A DNA stretch of 64,000 nt from Melioribacteraceae bacterium (GCA_030584085.1 CP129490.1:1893511-1957510); one strand, 5' to 3'. Counted from the first letter of the stretch, positions 17,230 through 25,852 are shown. Notes: a model not told the origin generated them from the letters alone. A program made the numbers and translations.

Positions 17230-19209
17230 TTAATTGACAATAATTGCTTCAAAACGACATGTTTCAACACACATACCGCATTTAATACATTTTGATTCAA
17301 TGATGTGATAAGGATGTTTCTTCTCACCAATAATTGCATCACTCGGACATTTTCTTGCACACAATCCACATCCGTTACATATTTCTGTATTAACAGTGTA
17401 AACCAACAATTCTTTACAAACTCCCGAAGTACATTTTCTTTCATATAGATGTTCTTCATATTCATCTTTGAAATAACGTAAACCGGATAAAACCGGATTT
17501 GGTGCACTTTGACCTAAACCGCATAATGATGTGTCTTTTATAACATCTGCTAATCTTTGTAAATGAATAATTCCTTTAAATCTTTGTAATTGTGCAAGTT
17601 TATTTCCGTTACCATTGTATGCAACTGGAATTCGTTCGATTATTTCCAACATTCTTTTTGTTCCTTCTCTGCAAGGAACACATTTACCGCATGATTCATT
17701 TTGGATGAATGTTAAGAAATATTTAGCAACGTCAACCATACATGTATCTTCATCCATAACAACAAAACCGCCTGAACCCATCATTGCACCAACCATCTTC
17801 AACGACTCATAATCAACAGATGTATCCATAACTTCATCCGGTAAGCATCCGCCTGAAGGTCCTCCAATTTGAACGGCTTTAAATCTTTTTCCATCCGGTA
17901 TTCCACCACCGATATCAAAAACAACTTCTCGGAGAGTTGTTCCCATTGGGACTTCAACTAATCCACTTACTTCAATTTTACCACTTAGAGCAAATACTTT
18001 AGTTCCTTTAGATGATTCGGTTCCAATTGAAGAGAACCAAGCTGCACCTTTAGAAATAATTGCCGAAACATTTGCGAAAGTTTCCACGTTATTAATAATG
18101 GTTGGTTTACCCCAGAGTCCGGAATCTGAGGGATAAGGAGGTCTCGGTCTCGGCATTCCTCTCTTACCTTCAATTGAAGCAATCAATGCTGTCTCTTCAC
18201 CACAGACAAACGCGCCCGCACCTTTTTTAATTTTGATTTCTAAATCGAATCCGGAATTCAGTATGTTCTTTCCGAGTAAACCATATTCTTTACATTTATC
18301 TATAGTATTTTGTAAACGTTTAATTGCAAGTGGGTACTCAGCACGACAATAGATATAAGCATAACTTGCACCTATTGCGTAAGCGCCGATTATCATTCCT
18401 TCTATTAGTCTATAAGGATCGCTTTCCAAAATTGAACGATCCATAAAAGCGCCCGGATCACCTTCATCAGCATTGCAGATTAAATACTTTTGATCAGCTT
18501 TATTATTAAATGCCATCTCCCATTTTTTACCAGTTGGGAATCCCCCACCGCCTCTTCCTCTTAGTCCACTTTCTAAAATTTCCTTTACAACTTCTTTGGG
18601 TGACATTAATCTAAGCGCTTTATCTAATCCTTTAAATCCGCCTCTTGAGATAAATTCGTCAATAGAATCTGGATTTATTATTCCACAGTTCTCTAGAACG
18701 ATTCTTTTTTGTTTTCTGAAGAAAGTGATATCATTAATTCTTCTTACACCACTTTTACCCTCGCCATGTGTCCCTAATAATTTTTCCTTGTGGATGTCCT
18801 GTTCTACGATTGCTGTTTGAATTAATTCAGGGACATCTTTTGGAGTTACCTCGCAATAACAAATTCTTTCTTCATCCGGCAATTTTATATCTACAAGAAC
18901 TTCCTTTGCACAATAGCCTATACAACCCGTTGGAACAATAATAGCTTTCAAGTTTTTCTTTGTCAGCTCCTCTTCAATGGCTAGCTTTACCTTATCGGCA
19001 CCTGAAGCTAATCCGCAAGTTCCCATTCCAATGAAAATAATCGGCAAATCATGAATTTCGTATCTTAATCTCCGGTTATAATCCAAAATAATATCTTTTT
19101 GAGATGGGCTTAACGATTCGTCCGTACAATGCGTTATAAATTCATTAATTGGTCTTTCAGGCGAGTGATAACCATTATTAAATTGTATTTCAAGAAAAGA
19201 TTTCATCAT
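17230..19209 (-). CDS. hydB: NuoF-like NAD(H):FMN subunit HydB2 (long form)
   Basis: Full-length HydB/HndC-type subunit, 659 residues. An N-terminal thioredoxin-like domain (~35-125; GMGTCGLASGA, TGCIGYCAKE) is followed by the NuoF core with RGRGGGGFPTGKKW, CNADEGDPGAFMDR, GAFVCGEETALIASIEG and ESCGKCVPCREG (~545). A C-terminal 2x[4Fe-4S] ferredoxin ends it (CNGCGLCARKCP and CIKCGMCVETC). This architecture is that of electron-bifurcating hydrogenase B subunits such as the Thermotoga type (family knowledge); bifurcation here is inferred. The start overlaps the hydC2 stop (ATGA). Confidence 0.94.
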   Translation of the reverse strand: MMKSFLEIQFNNGYHSPERPINEFITHCTDESLSPSQKDIILDYNRRLRYEIHDLPIIFIGMGTCGLASGADKVKLAIEEELTKKNLKAIIVPTGCIGYCAKEVLVDIKLPDEERICYCEVTPKDVPELIQTAIVEQDIHKEKLLGTHGEGKSGVRRINDITFFRKQKRIVLENCGIINPDSIDEFISRGGFKGLDKALRLMSPKEVVKEILESGLRGRGGGGFPTGKKWEMAFNNKADQKYLICNADEGDPGAFMDRSILESDPYRLIEGMIIGAYAIGASYAYIYCRAEYPLAIKRLQNTIDKCKEYGLLGKNILNSGFDLEIKIKKGAGAFVCGEETALIASIEGKRGMPRPRPPYPSDSGLWGKPTIINNVETFANVSAIISKGAAWFSSIGTESSKGTKVFALSGKIEVSGLVEVPMGTTLREVVFDIGGGIPDGKRFKAVQIGGPSGGCLPDEVMDTSVDYESLKMVGAMMGSGGFVVMDEDTCMVDVAKYFLTFIQNESCGKCVPCREGTKRMLEIIERIPVAYNGNGNKLAQLQRFKGIIHLQRLADVIKDTSLCGLGQSAPNPVLSGLRYFKDEYEEHLYERKCTSGVCKELLVYTVNTEICNGCGLCARKCPSDAIIGEKKHPYHIIESKCIKCGMCVETCRFEAIIVN

Positions 19210-19694
19210 GCACTCACAGTCTCTTTTTTCATATTATCTTGTTTAGCTGCGTTTTTATATTTATTTAAAATTTTGGATATTTCTTTTACCGCAATTCTAC
19301 CATAATATTCTTCATTAACATTAATTACAGGTGCAATACTACAAGCTCCAATACAAGCCACAGTTTCTAAAGTGAATAATTTATCGCGTGTAGTTCCACC
19401 TGCGGTAATTCCCAGTTCAGTTTCTAAGGCTGTTAAAATATTTGCTGAGTTTTTAACATGACAAGCTGTACCTCTGCAGACACGAATAACATTTTTACCG
19501 AGCGGAGTCAAACGAAATTGATTATAAAAAGTAGCCACTCCATAAACTCCGCTCAGTGGCATACCCACAAAATCGGAAACATCTTGTAATGCTGATTCAG
19601 GCAGATAGCCATAAACTTCTTGTACTTCTTGAAGTAGTGCTATTAAATTACTTCTATCTTTTTTAGGGAAATGTTCAAATATTTGCTTGTGCAT
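19206..19694 (-). CDS. hydC: NuoE-like [2Fe-2S] subunit HydC2
   Basis: First gene of the hydrogenase operon, 162 residues. Thioredoxin-fold [2Fe-2S] subunit with cluster cysteines in CRGTACHVKN and VACIGACSIAPV; the middle segment GVYGVATFYNQF is typical of NuoE. It is the partner of HydB2 and HydA2. The ATG at 19694 lies about 20 bases after the expected start of a transcript from the sigma-54-like element at 19726-19741. AGG nine bases upstream is a weak ribosome site. Confidence 0.93.
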   Translation of the reverse strand: MHKQIFEHFPKKDRSNLIALLQEVQEVYGYLPESALQDVSDFVGMPLSGVYGVATFYNQFRLTPLGKNVIRVCRGTACHVKNSANILTALETELGITAGGTTRDKLFTLETVACIGACSIAPVINVNEEYYGRIAVKEISKILNKYKNAAKQDNMKKETVSA

Positions 19695-19725
19695 CTCGGT
19701 ACCTGTGTTGATTTTCTATTATTTT

Positions 19726-19741
19726 GACAAGAAATGTGCCA
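19726..19741 (-). promoter_or_regulatory. Sigma-54-like promoter of the hydrogenase operon
   Basis: Minus-strand TGGCAC-ATTTC-TTGTC matches the -24/-12 pattern TGGCAC-N5-TTGCW except that GC at -12 is GT. The predicted transcript start is about 20 bases before the hydC2 ATG. Two further elements of the same form occupy the same relative position upstream of the exopolysaccharide genes. None of the response regulators in the operon has a sigma-54-activating AAA domain, so an activator would be encoded elsewhere. Confidence 0.5.
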
Positions 19742-19814
19742 TTTCGGATTCAAAATGAGATAGTTTATATAGAGATATTTTTCGCAATATATTCTTTCAT
19801 TCTCGATCATTTTC

Positions 19815-19832
19815 ATTCCTAGATTTAGGAAT
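19815..19832. promoter_or_regulatory. Perfect palindrome between hydC2 and CDF genes
   Basis: ATTCCTA (19815-19821), four-base spacer GATT, TAGGAAT (19826-19832). It sits almost in the middle of the 261-base divergent intergenic region, about 120 bases from either start codon. A weaker inverted repeat, GAGAA-TTAT-TTCTC, lies at 19837-19850. Candidate operator for a dimeric regulator; which gene it controls is unknown. Confidence 0.4.
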
Positions 19833-19955
19833 ATTAGAGAATTATTTCTCAATTAGTCGAAAATATTTAGATTTGTTCACTAAAAACAAATTATCAAGTT
19901 AATGTTAATTTTGGGTATCTTTACTCCGGATTCAAAAATTATTTAGCTATTTACT

Positions 19956-20957
19956 ATGAATGAGAACGAAAATATCCAATTAAAGAAAAAAGCGGCTCTT
20001 ATATCTTTATTTGTCGGTTTCGGAATGTTCGCTGCAAAAATAACTGCTTATATAATCACCGGTTCAAGTGCAATTTTTTCCGATGCAGCTGAATCGGTTG
20101 TGCATGTCGCTGCTACATCTATGGCTCTATATAGTATTATATTAAGTTCCCGCCCACCGGATAAATCACATCTATACGGACACGGAAATATTGAATACTT
20201 TTCAGCAGGAGTTGAAGGACTTCTAATTGTGATTGCAGCATTTACAATTATATACACATCCGTTGAAGATATTGTTGTTGGAGCAAGACCAGAACAACTT
20301 TCAATAGGTACAATTATAATTGCAGTTGCCGGAGTAATAAATCTTTACTTAGGTTTTTACTTGATACGTAAGGGTAAAGAAACTCATTCTTTAGCTTTAG
20401 TTGCGGATGGCAAACACGTGTTGACGGATTCATATACGAGCATAGGTGTAATTATAGGTTTAACATTAGTACTAATTACGGATTTTTATCTTCTCGATCC
20501 TCTATTTGCTATTGGGGTTGCTATTAACATTTTAGTTACGGGTTCTAGATTAGTGCGAGAATCGATAGGAGGTTTAATGAATGAAACTGATCCCGAGACT
20601 TTAGAAAAAATAGTTAGTAATATCTCACAAATGCGAAACACATATTGGATTGACATACATCATTTAAGATTTTGGAAATCGGCTGAAAAAGTATTTATAG
20701 ATTTTCATCTTACCATTCCATACTACTTTGAAATAAAAACTTCACATCACGAAGAAGAAACTATAGTAGATAATTTGAATAATATTTTTCCCGAAGCTCA
20801 GGTCAGAATACATTTTGACTATTGTTACCCGGAATTATGCAAGTATTGTACTTATGAACCTTGTGCGAAGAGACAACAAGAAAATATGATAGATATGGAA
20901 TGGACGACGGAAAAACTCATCGGTGATCCAATAGAAGCAAAATCTCATGATACTTAG
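19956..20957 (+). CDS. Cation diffusion facilitator (CDF) metal exporter
   Basis: A 333-residue CDF-family divalent metal/proton antiporter of the inner membrane with about six helices in the first 200 residues. Helix 2 carries FSDAAESVVH and helix 5 carries ADGKHVLTDSYTS, the HxxxD metal site of CDF proteins. KSHLYGHGNIEYFSAG is the conserved loop before helix 3. A cytoplasmic ferredoxin-like C-terminal domain follows (~205-290). The tail adds a cysteine cluster (CYPELCKYCTYEPCAKR), unusual for the family and a likely extra metal site. Substrate not predictable (Zn, Fe, Co or Mn). It is transcribed divergently from the hydrogenase operon. Confidence 0.88.
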   Translation: MNENENIQLKKKAALISLFVGFGMFAAKITAYIITGSSAIFSDAAESVVHVAATSMALYSIILSSRPPDKSHLYGHGNIEYFSAGVEGLLIVIAAFTIIYTSVEDIVVGARPEQLSIGTIIIAVAGVINLYLGFYLIRKGKETHSLALVADGKHVLTDSYTSIGVIIGLTLVLITDFYLLDPLFAIGVAINILVTGSRLVRESIGGLMNETDPETLEKIVSNISQMRNTYWIDIHHLRFWKSAEKVFIDFHLTIPYYFEIKTSHHEEETIVDNLNNIFPEAQVRIHFDYCYPELCKYCTYEPCAKRQQENMIDMEWTTEKLIGDPIEAKSHDT

Positions 20958-20960
20958 TAG

Positions 20961-21458
20961 CTAAAATAAACCTAATTGCATCTCAGCATCAGAAAAAGTT
21001 AATTCATGTTTAAGAAGCCATTCTTTTCTGCTAATACCCCCAGAATAACCAGTCAATTTTCCGTCCGAACCAATCACACGGTGGCACGGTATTAAAATGG
21101 GAATAGGATTATGTCCGTTAGCATTTCCTACTGCACGTACTGCTCCGGGATCACCCAAATTATCTGCAATTTCTTGATAAGATCTTGTTTCTCCAAATGG
21201 AATTTTTAATACCTCTTTCCATACTTCTTTTTGAAAATCGGTTCCTTCCGGTTTTAATTTTAAGTCAAATTGCTTTCTTTTTCCTTTAAAATACTCATTA
21301 ATTTGAGCTATAGTTTTGTTTAGATAATATAATTTATTCTCTTTAATTATAACATGTTCTTCAAGATAATTAATCTTAATAATAGCATCATTATTTTCAA
21401 CAATCTCTAAATATCCAACAGGTGAGTTTAGTATTGCCCTATTCATTTGATTCACCAT
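20961..21458 (-). CDS. ogt: Methylated-DNA-protein-cysteine methyltransferase
   Basis: Suicide repair protein that removes alkyl groups from O6-alkylguanine; 165 residues, the single-function Ogt/MGMT form without an Ada N-terminal domain. The active site is IPCHRVIG (cysteine near residue 128). GDPGAVRAVGNANGHNP is the DNA-binding helix region with the arginine finger, and GKLTGYSGGISRKEWLL follows. It overlaps the YjbQ gene; the start is ATG 21458, or ATG 21446 four codons later. The location next to lexA fits a DNA-damage group. Confidence 0.94.
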   Translation of the reverse strand: MVNQMNRAILNSPVGYLEIVENNDAIIKINYLEEHVIIKENKLYYLNKTIAQINEYFKGKRKQFDLKLKPEGTDFQKEVWKEVLKIPFGETRSYQEIADNLGDPGAVRAVGNANGHNPIPILIPCHRVIGSDGKLTGYSGGISRKEWLLKHELTFSDAEMQLGLF

Positions 21459-21867
21459 TAATTGTTATTATTAATCTTCGTGCTCCGCCATTATTTCTAT
21501 GTTCGCAAAGATAGACACCTTGCCACGTTCCCATATTTAAACTTCCATTTTTGATTGGTATTGTCAAAGATGCTCCTAAAATTGATGATTTAATATGAGC
21601 CGGCATATCATCTGCTCCTTCAAATGTATGTTGGTAATATGGAGCATTTTCCGGTACAATATTATTAAAATGTTTTTCCATATCACTCCTTACATCGGAC
21701 GAAGCATTTTCATTTAATGTTAACGATGCAGAAGTATGTTGAATAAAAATATGCAATAGACCTACTTTTACTTTATGTATTTCTTCACAGTTTTTTAGAA
21801 TTTCATCAGTTATTAAATGAAATCCTCTTCTTCTTGGTTTCAACCCAAATTCTTTTTGGATCCACAT
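21439..21867 (-). CDS. YjbQ/UPF0047 family protein
   Basis: A 142-residue YjbQ-family protein. Family signatures are IQHTSASLTLNENASSDVRSDME, YYQHTFEGADDMPAHIKSSILG and MGTWQGVYLCEHRN. E. coli YjbQ has been reported to have a weak thiamine-phosphate synthase activity, but the true role is unsettled. I use ATG 21867 because GGGG lies five bases upstream; a GTG at 21882 would extend it by five residues. It lies between lexA and ogt on the minus strand, 16 bases from lexA. Confidence 0.88.
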   Translation of the reverse strand: MWIQKEFGLKPRRRGFHLITDEILKNCEEIHKVKVGLLHIFIQHTSASLTLNENASSDVRSDMEKHFNNIVPENAPYYQHTFEGADDMPAHIKSSILGASLTIPIKNGSLNMGTWQGVYLCEHRNNGGARRLIITINGESNE

Positions 21868-21883
21868 AATTCCCCACTCCACT

Positions 21884-22507
21884 CTAAATTACTTTTTTAT
21901 GAATCACTCTATAAATACCGATCACAACACCAACAATTCTAAAATTATGGTGCTTTATATCCACAACAATCGCATCATAATCCGGATTCTCAGAATGTAA
22001 TTCGAAAGAGTTAGCTTTTTTAAAAAATCTTTTCACTACTGCGGAATCATCTAAAACAATAATGGATAAATCGCCATTTTTTGGCTGCAAACTTGGATCA
22101 ACAATCACTATATCACCATTAAAAATGTATGCATCCTTTAGACTATCCCCTTTTACTTTAACAAGGAACGATTCTTTCGGAATACGAGCAATAGTAGGTA
22201 ATTGAATCGTATCGATTGAATCCGGATAAACAACCAGTGGGTTACCTGCTGCCGCTTCACCAATCACCGGCCTCGGAATAAAAAACTTTTCATCAAGAGT
22301 GAGTTCTATACCCCTAGATATTTTGGGATTCCTTTTAAGATAGCCTTTCCTTTCAATAGCCTTCAAATGCTGTTGAACCGTCGCTCTATTTTTATATTTA
22401 AAATGATTTGCTATTTCTGCTAATGTTGGTGGCATACCAAAATTAGATTTATTATCGATAATAAAATCTAATATCTGTTTCTGAATTTTAGTTAGTCCGG
22501 CTTTCAC
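21884..22507 (-). CDS. lexA: LexA-type SOS repressor
   Basis: A 207-residue LexA-like protein. The N-terminal winged helix (MPPTLAEIANHFKYKNRATVQQHLKAIERKGYL) resembles the LexA DNA-binding domain. The autocleavage Ala-Gly site is in GEAAAGNP (~residue 84). The serine-lysine dyad is in VKGDSLKDAYIFNGD (Ser ~125) and DSAVVKRFF (Lys ~162). The GTG at 22507 lies two bases from a perfect 24-base palindrome, so it probably represses itself by covering its own start. No SD is visible, so initiation may be on a very short leader. Confidence 0.9.
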   Translation of the reverse strand: MKAGLTKIQKQILDFIIDNKSNFGMPPTLAEIANHFKYKNRATVQQHLKAIERKGYLKRNPKISRGIELTLDEKFFIPRPVIGEAAAGNPLVVYPDSIDTIQLPTIARIPKESFLVKVKGDSLKDAYIFNGDIVIVDPSLQPKNGDLSIIVLDDSAVVKRFFKKANSFELHSENPDYDAIVVDIKHHNFRIVGVVIGIYRVIHKKVI

Positions 22508-22508
22508 T

Positions 22509-22560
22509 TATACCATACATTTGTATGGTATAACTTAGTGAGTAATATTTTTATTGTCAA
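22509..22560 (-). promoter_or_regulatory. lexA promoter and probable LexA operator
   Basis: On the minus strand TTGACA (22555-22560), 17 bases, then a weak -10 TAAGTT (22532-22537). Immediately downstream is the perfect inverted repeat TATACCATAC-N4-GTATGGTATA (22509-22532), which ends two bases before the GTG start. The location over the transcript start is what a self-repressing LexA would need. The core differs from both E. coli CTGT-N8-ACAG and Bacillus GAAC-N4-GTTC boxes. Confidence 0.65.
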
Positions 22561-22561
22561 A

Positions 22562-22592
22562 CAAAAAAAAAGCGACTTAAGAGAAGTCGCTT
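22562..22592 (-). terminator. Terminator after the multi-PAS kinase gene
   Basis: Stem AAGCGACTT (22570-22578) and AAGTCGCTT (22584-22592) with loop AAGAG, followed on the minus strand by eight T residues (22562-22569). It separates the exopolysaccharide/kinase transcript from the lexA promoter. Confidence 0.88.
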
Positions 22593-22618
22593 CAAATTCT
22601 TTTATATACTAATATTAA

Positions 22619-25600
22619 TCAGAGAATTTTTTCCAAAACATCAACTAATTTATCTTTTAAGATAGGTTTGGAAATAAAGTCGCTAAATCCAGCAGCAATA
22701 AATTTATCTCGATCTCCCGGCAGAACGTATGCTGTTACTGCAATTATAGGTTTATTATGATAGCCGGGTAATTTTTGAATAATTCTTAGTGCATCCAAAC
22801 CGTTATATTCACCTTCGAGATTAATGTCCATGACAATAAAATCAAACTCTTTACTCTTTATTTTAGGAAGTGCTTCCTCAAAACTCTTGGCAAATTCGAT
22901 TTCTTCTAATTCTTTCATTTGCACTTTGAATAGAATCTGAGAATCAATCTGGTCTTCTACATATAAACATTTTAGAGAGACAAGATTAACCTCTTTTCTA
23001 TCACGACTTTGCTGAATTACTGGTGCGGATTTTACTTCTTTTTTAATTTCCTTTGGAATTACCGGTGTTTCAAGTTTGGGTTCTTCAGCCGGTGTTGATG
23101 TGACATGGACATTTATATTAACGTCTTTTTGAGCTGTGTCTGCTTCCTTTTTATCTTTTATTGATTGTTTTTCTTCTAATTCTTTAAGTTGTTTCTCTCT
23201 TTCTTTAACGGCAGCAGTAAATTCATCTTCAATTTCAGCAGCTTCTATTTCTAAAATATCCGGGAAAATAATCCCATACTCAATCGGTTTATCATCTTTA
23301 CTAATTACTTCATATCGAGCATTTAGTGCGATAATTAATTTTCTAAAGAGTTTTGTTGTTATTCGTGAAAAACCATGGCTTTTACGAATTGAGTCTTCAT
23401 CCTTTGTGAAAATATCTGTTAATCCGTTTAATAAATGTGGTGTAATACCGTCGCGTTTATCTTTTATACTAACTATCGACTGATCATTACCATAGGTGTA
23501 AGCCGAAAGATAAATTTTGTTTTCCTTACTTATTTGCATCGCATATTTTAAAAACTGAGTGATTAAAATTACGAAATGATGTTTGTCCGTCGTCAGTTTT
23601 AAAGAAGATGAAATTTTTCCATAAGTAAGTTCCAGACTATTGGTCTTCGCTGTTCTTTCAGTTGTGGATTGTATTTCTTCCAATAGATCGACAAAGACAA
23701 TCTCTTCGGGTTTGAATTGAATTTTATTATCCTCAAGTGCCGAATACTCAGCTGCCGTGTCCATAGTTTGCAGTAATAACTTTTGATTCTCTTTTATAAT
23801 ATCAATTGCTTCAACTTGTTCGGAACTTGGATTTGTTAGCCCGTCATTAATTTCCTGGACAAAACCGAGAATTACATTGATCGGAGTTAAAATTTCATGA
23901 AACACATTGGATAAAAACGATGGGTCAACTCCTTTACTACTTGAAATAGTAGATTGTTCATTTACAATTTTTACTTGTTGCTGTTTTATTCTACCAATAA
24001 GTACAATAGACTCGAGTTCCCCATTATACTCATGAATAGGTGTTGCAGTAAAGGATACTTCAACTAATTCAGAAGATGAATTCTTAATTTCTGTTTTAAT
24101 TTTCTTTGTTTCTTTAGATGTTGAGTGAATAATATTCTTGTTAAAATCAGCTCTCTCATCATCTTTTAACAAAGACAGAAATGGTTTCTTGTCAAGATCG
24201 TGCTTTGTATAGCCAAGTGTTCTTATTACAGATTCATTTGCGTATGTAATAAAACCATCACTATCAGAGATAAAAATAAGATCACTGCTATTTTCAAATG
24301 CAGATTTGAATAGTTTTATTTTTTTGTTCTGCTTAATGTCTTCAGTAACATCTCTGACAATATTTATGTGTGCACTTTTACCTTTAAATTCTAATTGTGA
24401 TTTGCTGATCTCGACAAATATCGAAGTTCCGTCTTTCTTTTTATGCCGCCACGGACCAGTGAAATCGTTAGATTGCGATTTCTTGTTGGTGGATTCCAAT
24501 AAGGTTTGGATATCTTCCGGTGAATAGAGATCGGTTAGATCCATATTTAGTAGTTCATCTTTTGAATAACCGTACAACTTCACAACCGCATCATTTACTT
24601 CAAGAAATTTTAAATTTTCTATATCATATATAAACATTGGCTGTGGACTGATTTTCATTATTGCGTCGTACATTTTTAATATCCCCGCAGTTTTTGGATC
24701 TAAATTGTTTTGGTCATTAAAAAGCAAAAGAATTTTTGGTTCCTTTTCTCTTTCATTTTGCAACCGCAATACATTTAATTCAATGCTTTCAGAAAATTTC
24801 AGAACTATTTTATTGTTTTGGGATTTTAGAAAATTCGTAAGTTCTTGTCTAATATTATCGTCTTCAAATAAATCAGAAATATTTTGATTTGTAATATCTT
24901 GCGACGAATGGAAGAATGTCCGGACTTTTTCATCGTAAGAAATTATTCTTCCTCTACTGTCCGTTACTAAATACTTTAGACCAAGATCTTTTACTAGATC
25001 AAAACTGAGTTTATTCGAAGTGTCTACCGAAGATGATTTTGTTTTAACTCTTTGTGAAATACCTACGATTGCTACAACATTATTATCTATATCAAGTATC
25101 GGGAACTCTAAAACTTCATACGGTTGATCTCCGTAAGGTGATACAGAAGAAGTTGCTTCAATTATTACAGAATTAGTAGTTTCATTAATATAAGAATCAA
25201 TTGTAGAGTATAATTTATTTTGGAAATGAGGAAGAACATCCTTTTCAAAGCGTCCTTCTAATTGCTTAGATTTTACTCCTAGTACATTAGCAAATTTTTG
25301 ATTAACAAGAATATATCTTCTTGAATTATCTTTAATCCAAAAAAATCCCTCAAGCATATCAATTTGTTTTTGGATTTTCGCTTTCCCGATAAAAGTAAAA
25401 GGGAATGCCGACTTTACAGATTTAATAATTTCAAACAAATCTTCATCGTGTACAATTTTATCGATCTCTTCAGTAACAATTGTAAAACGCTGCAGTTCTT
25501 TTTTTCCTTTACCGCCGATTATCAACCTAACTGTAGTTATAAATGTTTTTTGTACATTATCAGTAAAAGGAGTCACTGCAACTTCAAATTCCTCATTGTT

Positions 25601-25852
25601 CTCCCCTTTCTGTACTAGCACATTTTCTTTAACACTTTTATCATAGTTCTTAGCTTCATAAAGTAATCTTTCTAATACAGTAGTAAATTCTTTATCGAGC
25701 ACTTCAAAAATACTTGTGTTGAATGTTACATCCGGTAGGAATTTTTTACCTTTTTGATTGAAATCAACAATTCGTCCGTCATCATCTAAAATAAATGTTG
25801 GAAAAGGAATTAAGTTTTCTAAAATCGACAATATGTTTTTATCAACAGTCAT
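22619..25852 (-). CDS. Multi-PAS hybrid histidine kinase with degenerate ATPase
   Basis: A 1077-residue soluble signalling protein. I count about five PAS domains between residues 5 and 625 (for example FPTFILDDDGRIVDFNQKG, LVTDSRGRIISYDEKV, LIFISDSDGFITYANESV). The HisKA-like helix NVFHEILTPINVILGF (~650) follows, then an ATPase region in which the N box reads LITQFLKYAMQI and the DxGxG box SIKDKRDGI; no GxGLGL box is visible. A charged linker (~890-950) leads to a C-terminal receiver (CLYVEDQIDS, FIVMDINLEGEYNG, AVTAY, SKPI). Autophosphorylation may be lost. Its start overlaps the FnIII lipoprotein stop (TAATG), and it ends the exopolysaccharide unit, so it may control that system. Confidence 0.85.
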   Translation of the reverse strand: MTVDKNILSILENLIPFPTFILDDDGRIVDFNQKGKKFLPDVTFNTSIFEVLDKEFTTVLERLLYEAKNYDKSVKENVLVQKGENNEEFEVAVTPFTDNVQKTFITTVRLIIGGKGKKELQRFTIVTEEIDKIVHDEDLFEIIKSVKSAFPFTFIGKAKIQKQIDMLEGFFWIKDNSRRYILVNQKFANVLGVKSKQLEGRFEKDVLPHFQNKLYSTIDSYINETTNSVIIEATSSVSPYGDQPYEVLEFPILDIDNNVVAIVGISQRVKTKSSSVDTSNKLSFDLVKDLGLKYLVTDSRGRIISYDEKVRTFFHSSQDITNQNISDLFEDDNIRQELTNFLKSQNNKIVLKFSESIELNVLRLQNEREKEPKILLLFNDQNNLDPKTAGILKMYDAIMKISPQPMFIYDIENLKFLEVNDAVVKLYGYSKDELLNMDLTDLYSPEDIQTLLESTNKKSQSNDFTGPWRHKKKDGTSIFVEISKSQLEFKGKSAHINIVRDVTEDIKQNKKIKLFKSAFENSSDLIFISDSDGFITYANESVIRTLGYTKHDLDKKPFLSLLKDDERADFNKNIIHSTSKETKKIKTEIKNSSSELVEVSFTATPIHEYNGELESIVLIGRIKQQQVKIVNEQSTISSSKGVDPSFLSNVFHEILTPINVILGFVQEINDGLTNPSSEQVEAIDIIKENQKLLLQTMDTAAEYSALEDNKIQFKPEEIVFVDLLEEIQSTTERTAKTNSLELTYGKISSSLKLTTDKHHFVILITQFLKYAMQISKENKIYLSAYTYGNDQSIVSIKDKRDGITPHLLNGLTDIFTKDEDSIRKSHGFSRITTKLFRKLIIALNARYEVISKDDKPIEYGIIFPDILEIEAAEIEDEFTAAVKEREKQLKELEEKQSIKDKKEADTAQKDVNINVHVTSTPAEEPKLETPVIPKEIKKEVKSAPVIQQSRDRKEVNLVSLKCLYVEDQIDSQILFKVQMKELEEIEFAKSFEEALPKIKSKEFDFIVMDINLEGEYNGLDALRIIQKLPGYHNKPIIAVTAYVLPGDRDKFIAAGFSDFISKPILKDKLVDVLEKIL

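Noticed and set aside
17202-17507. Cysteine-rich 101-residue ORF overlapping the HydB2 ferredoxin tail
   Set aside because: Cys and Val richness comes from reading the [4Fe-4S] motifs of HydB2 in another frame; HydB2 itself is unambiguous.
23136-23483. 115-residue Ser-rich plus-strand ORF antisense to the multi-PAS kinase
   Set aside because: Composition is the mirror of Glu/Lys-rich coding sequence on the other strand; no independent signals.
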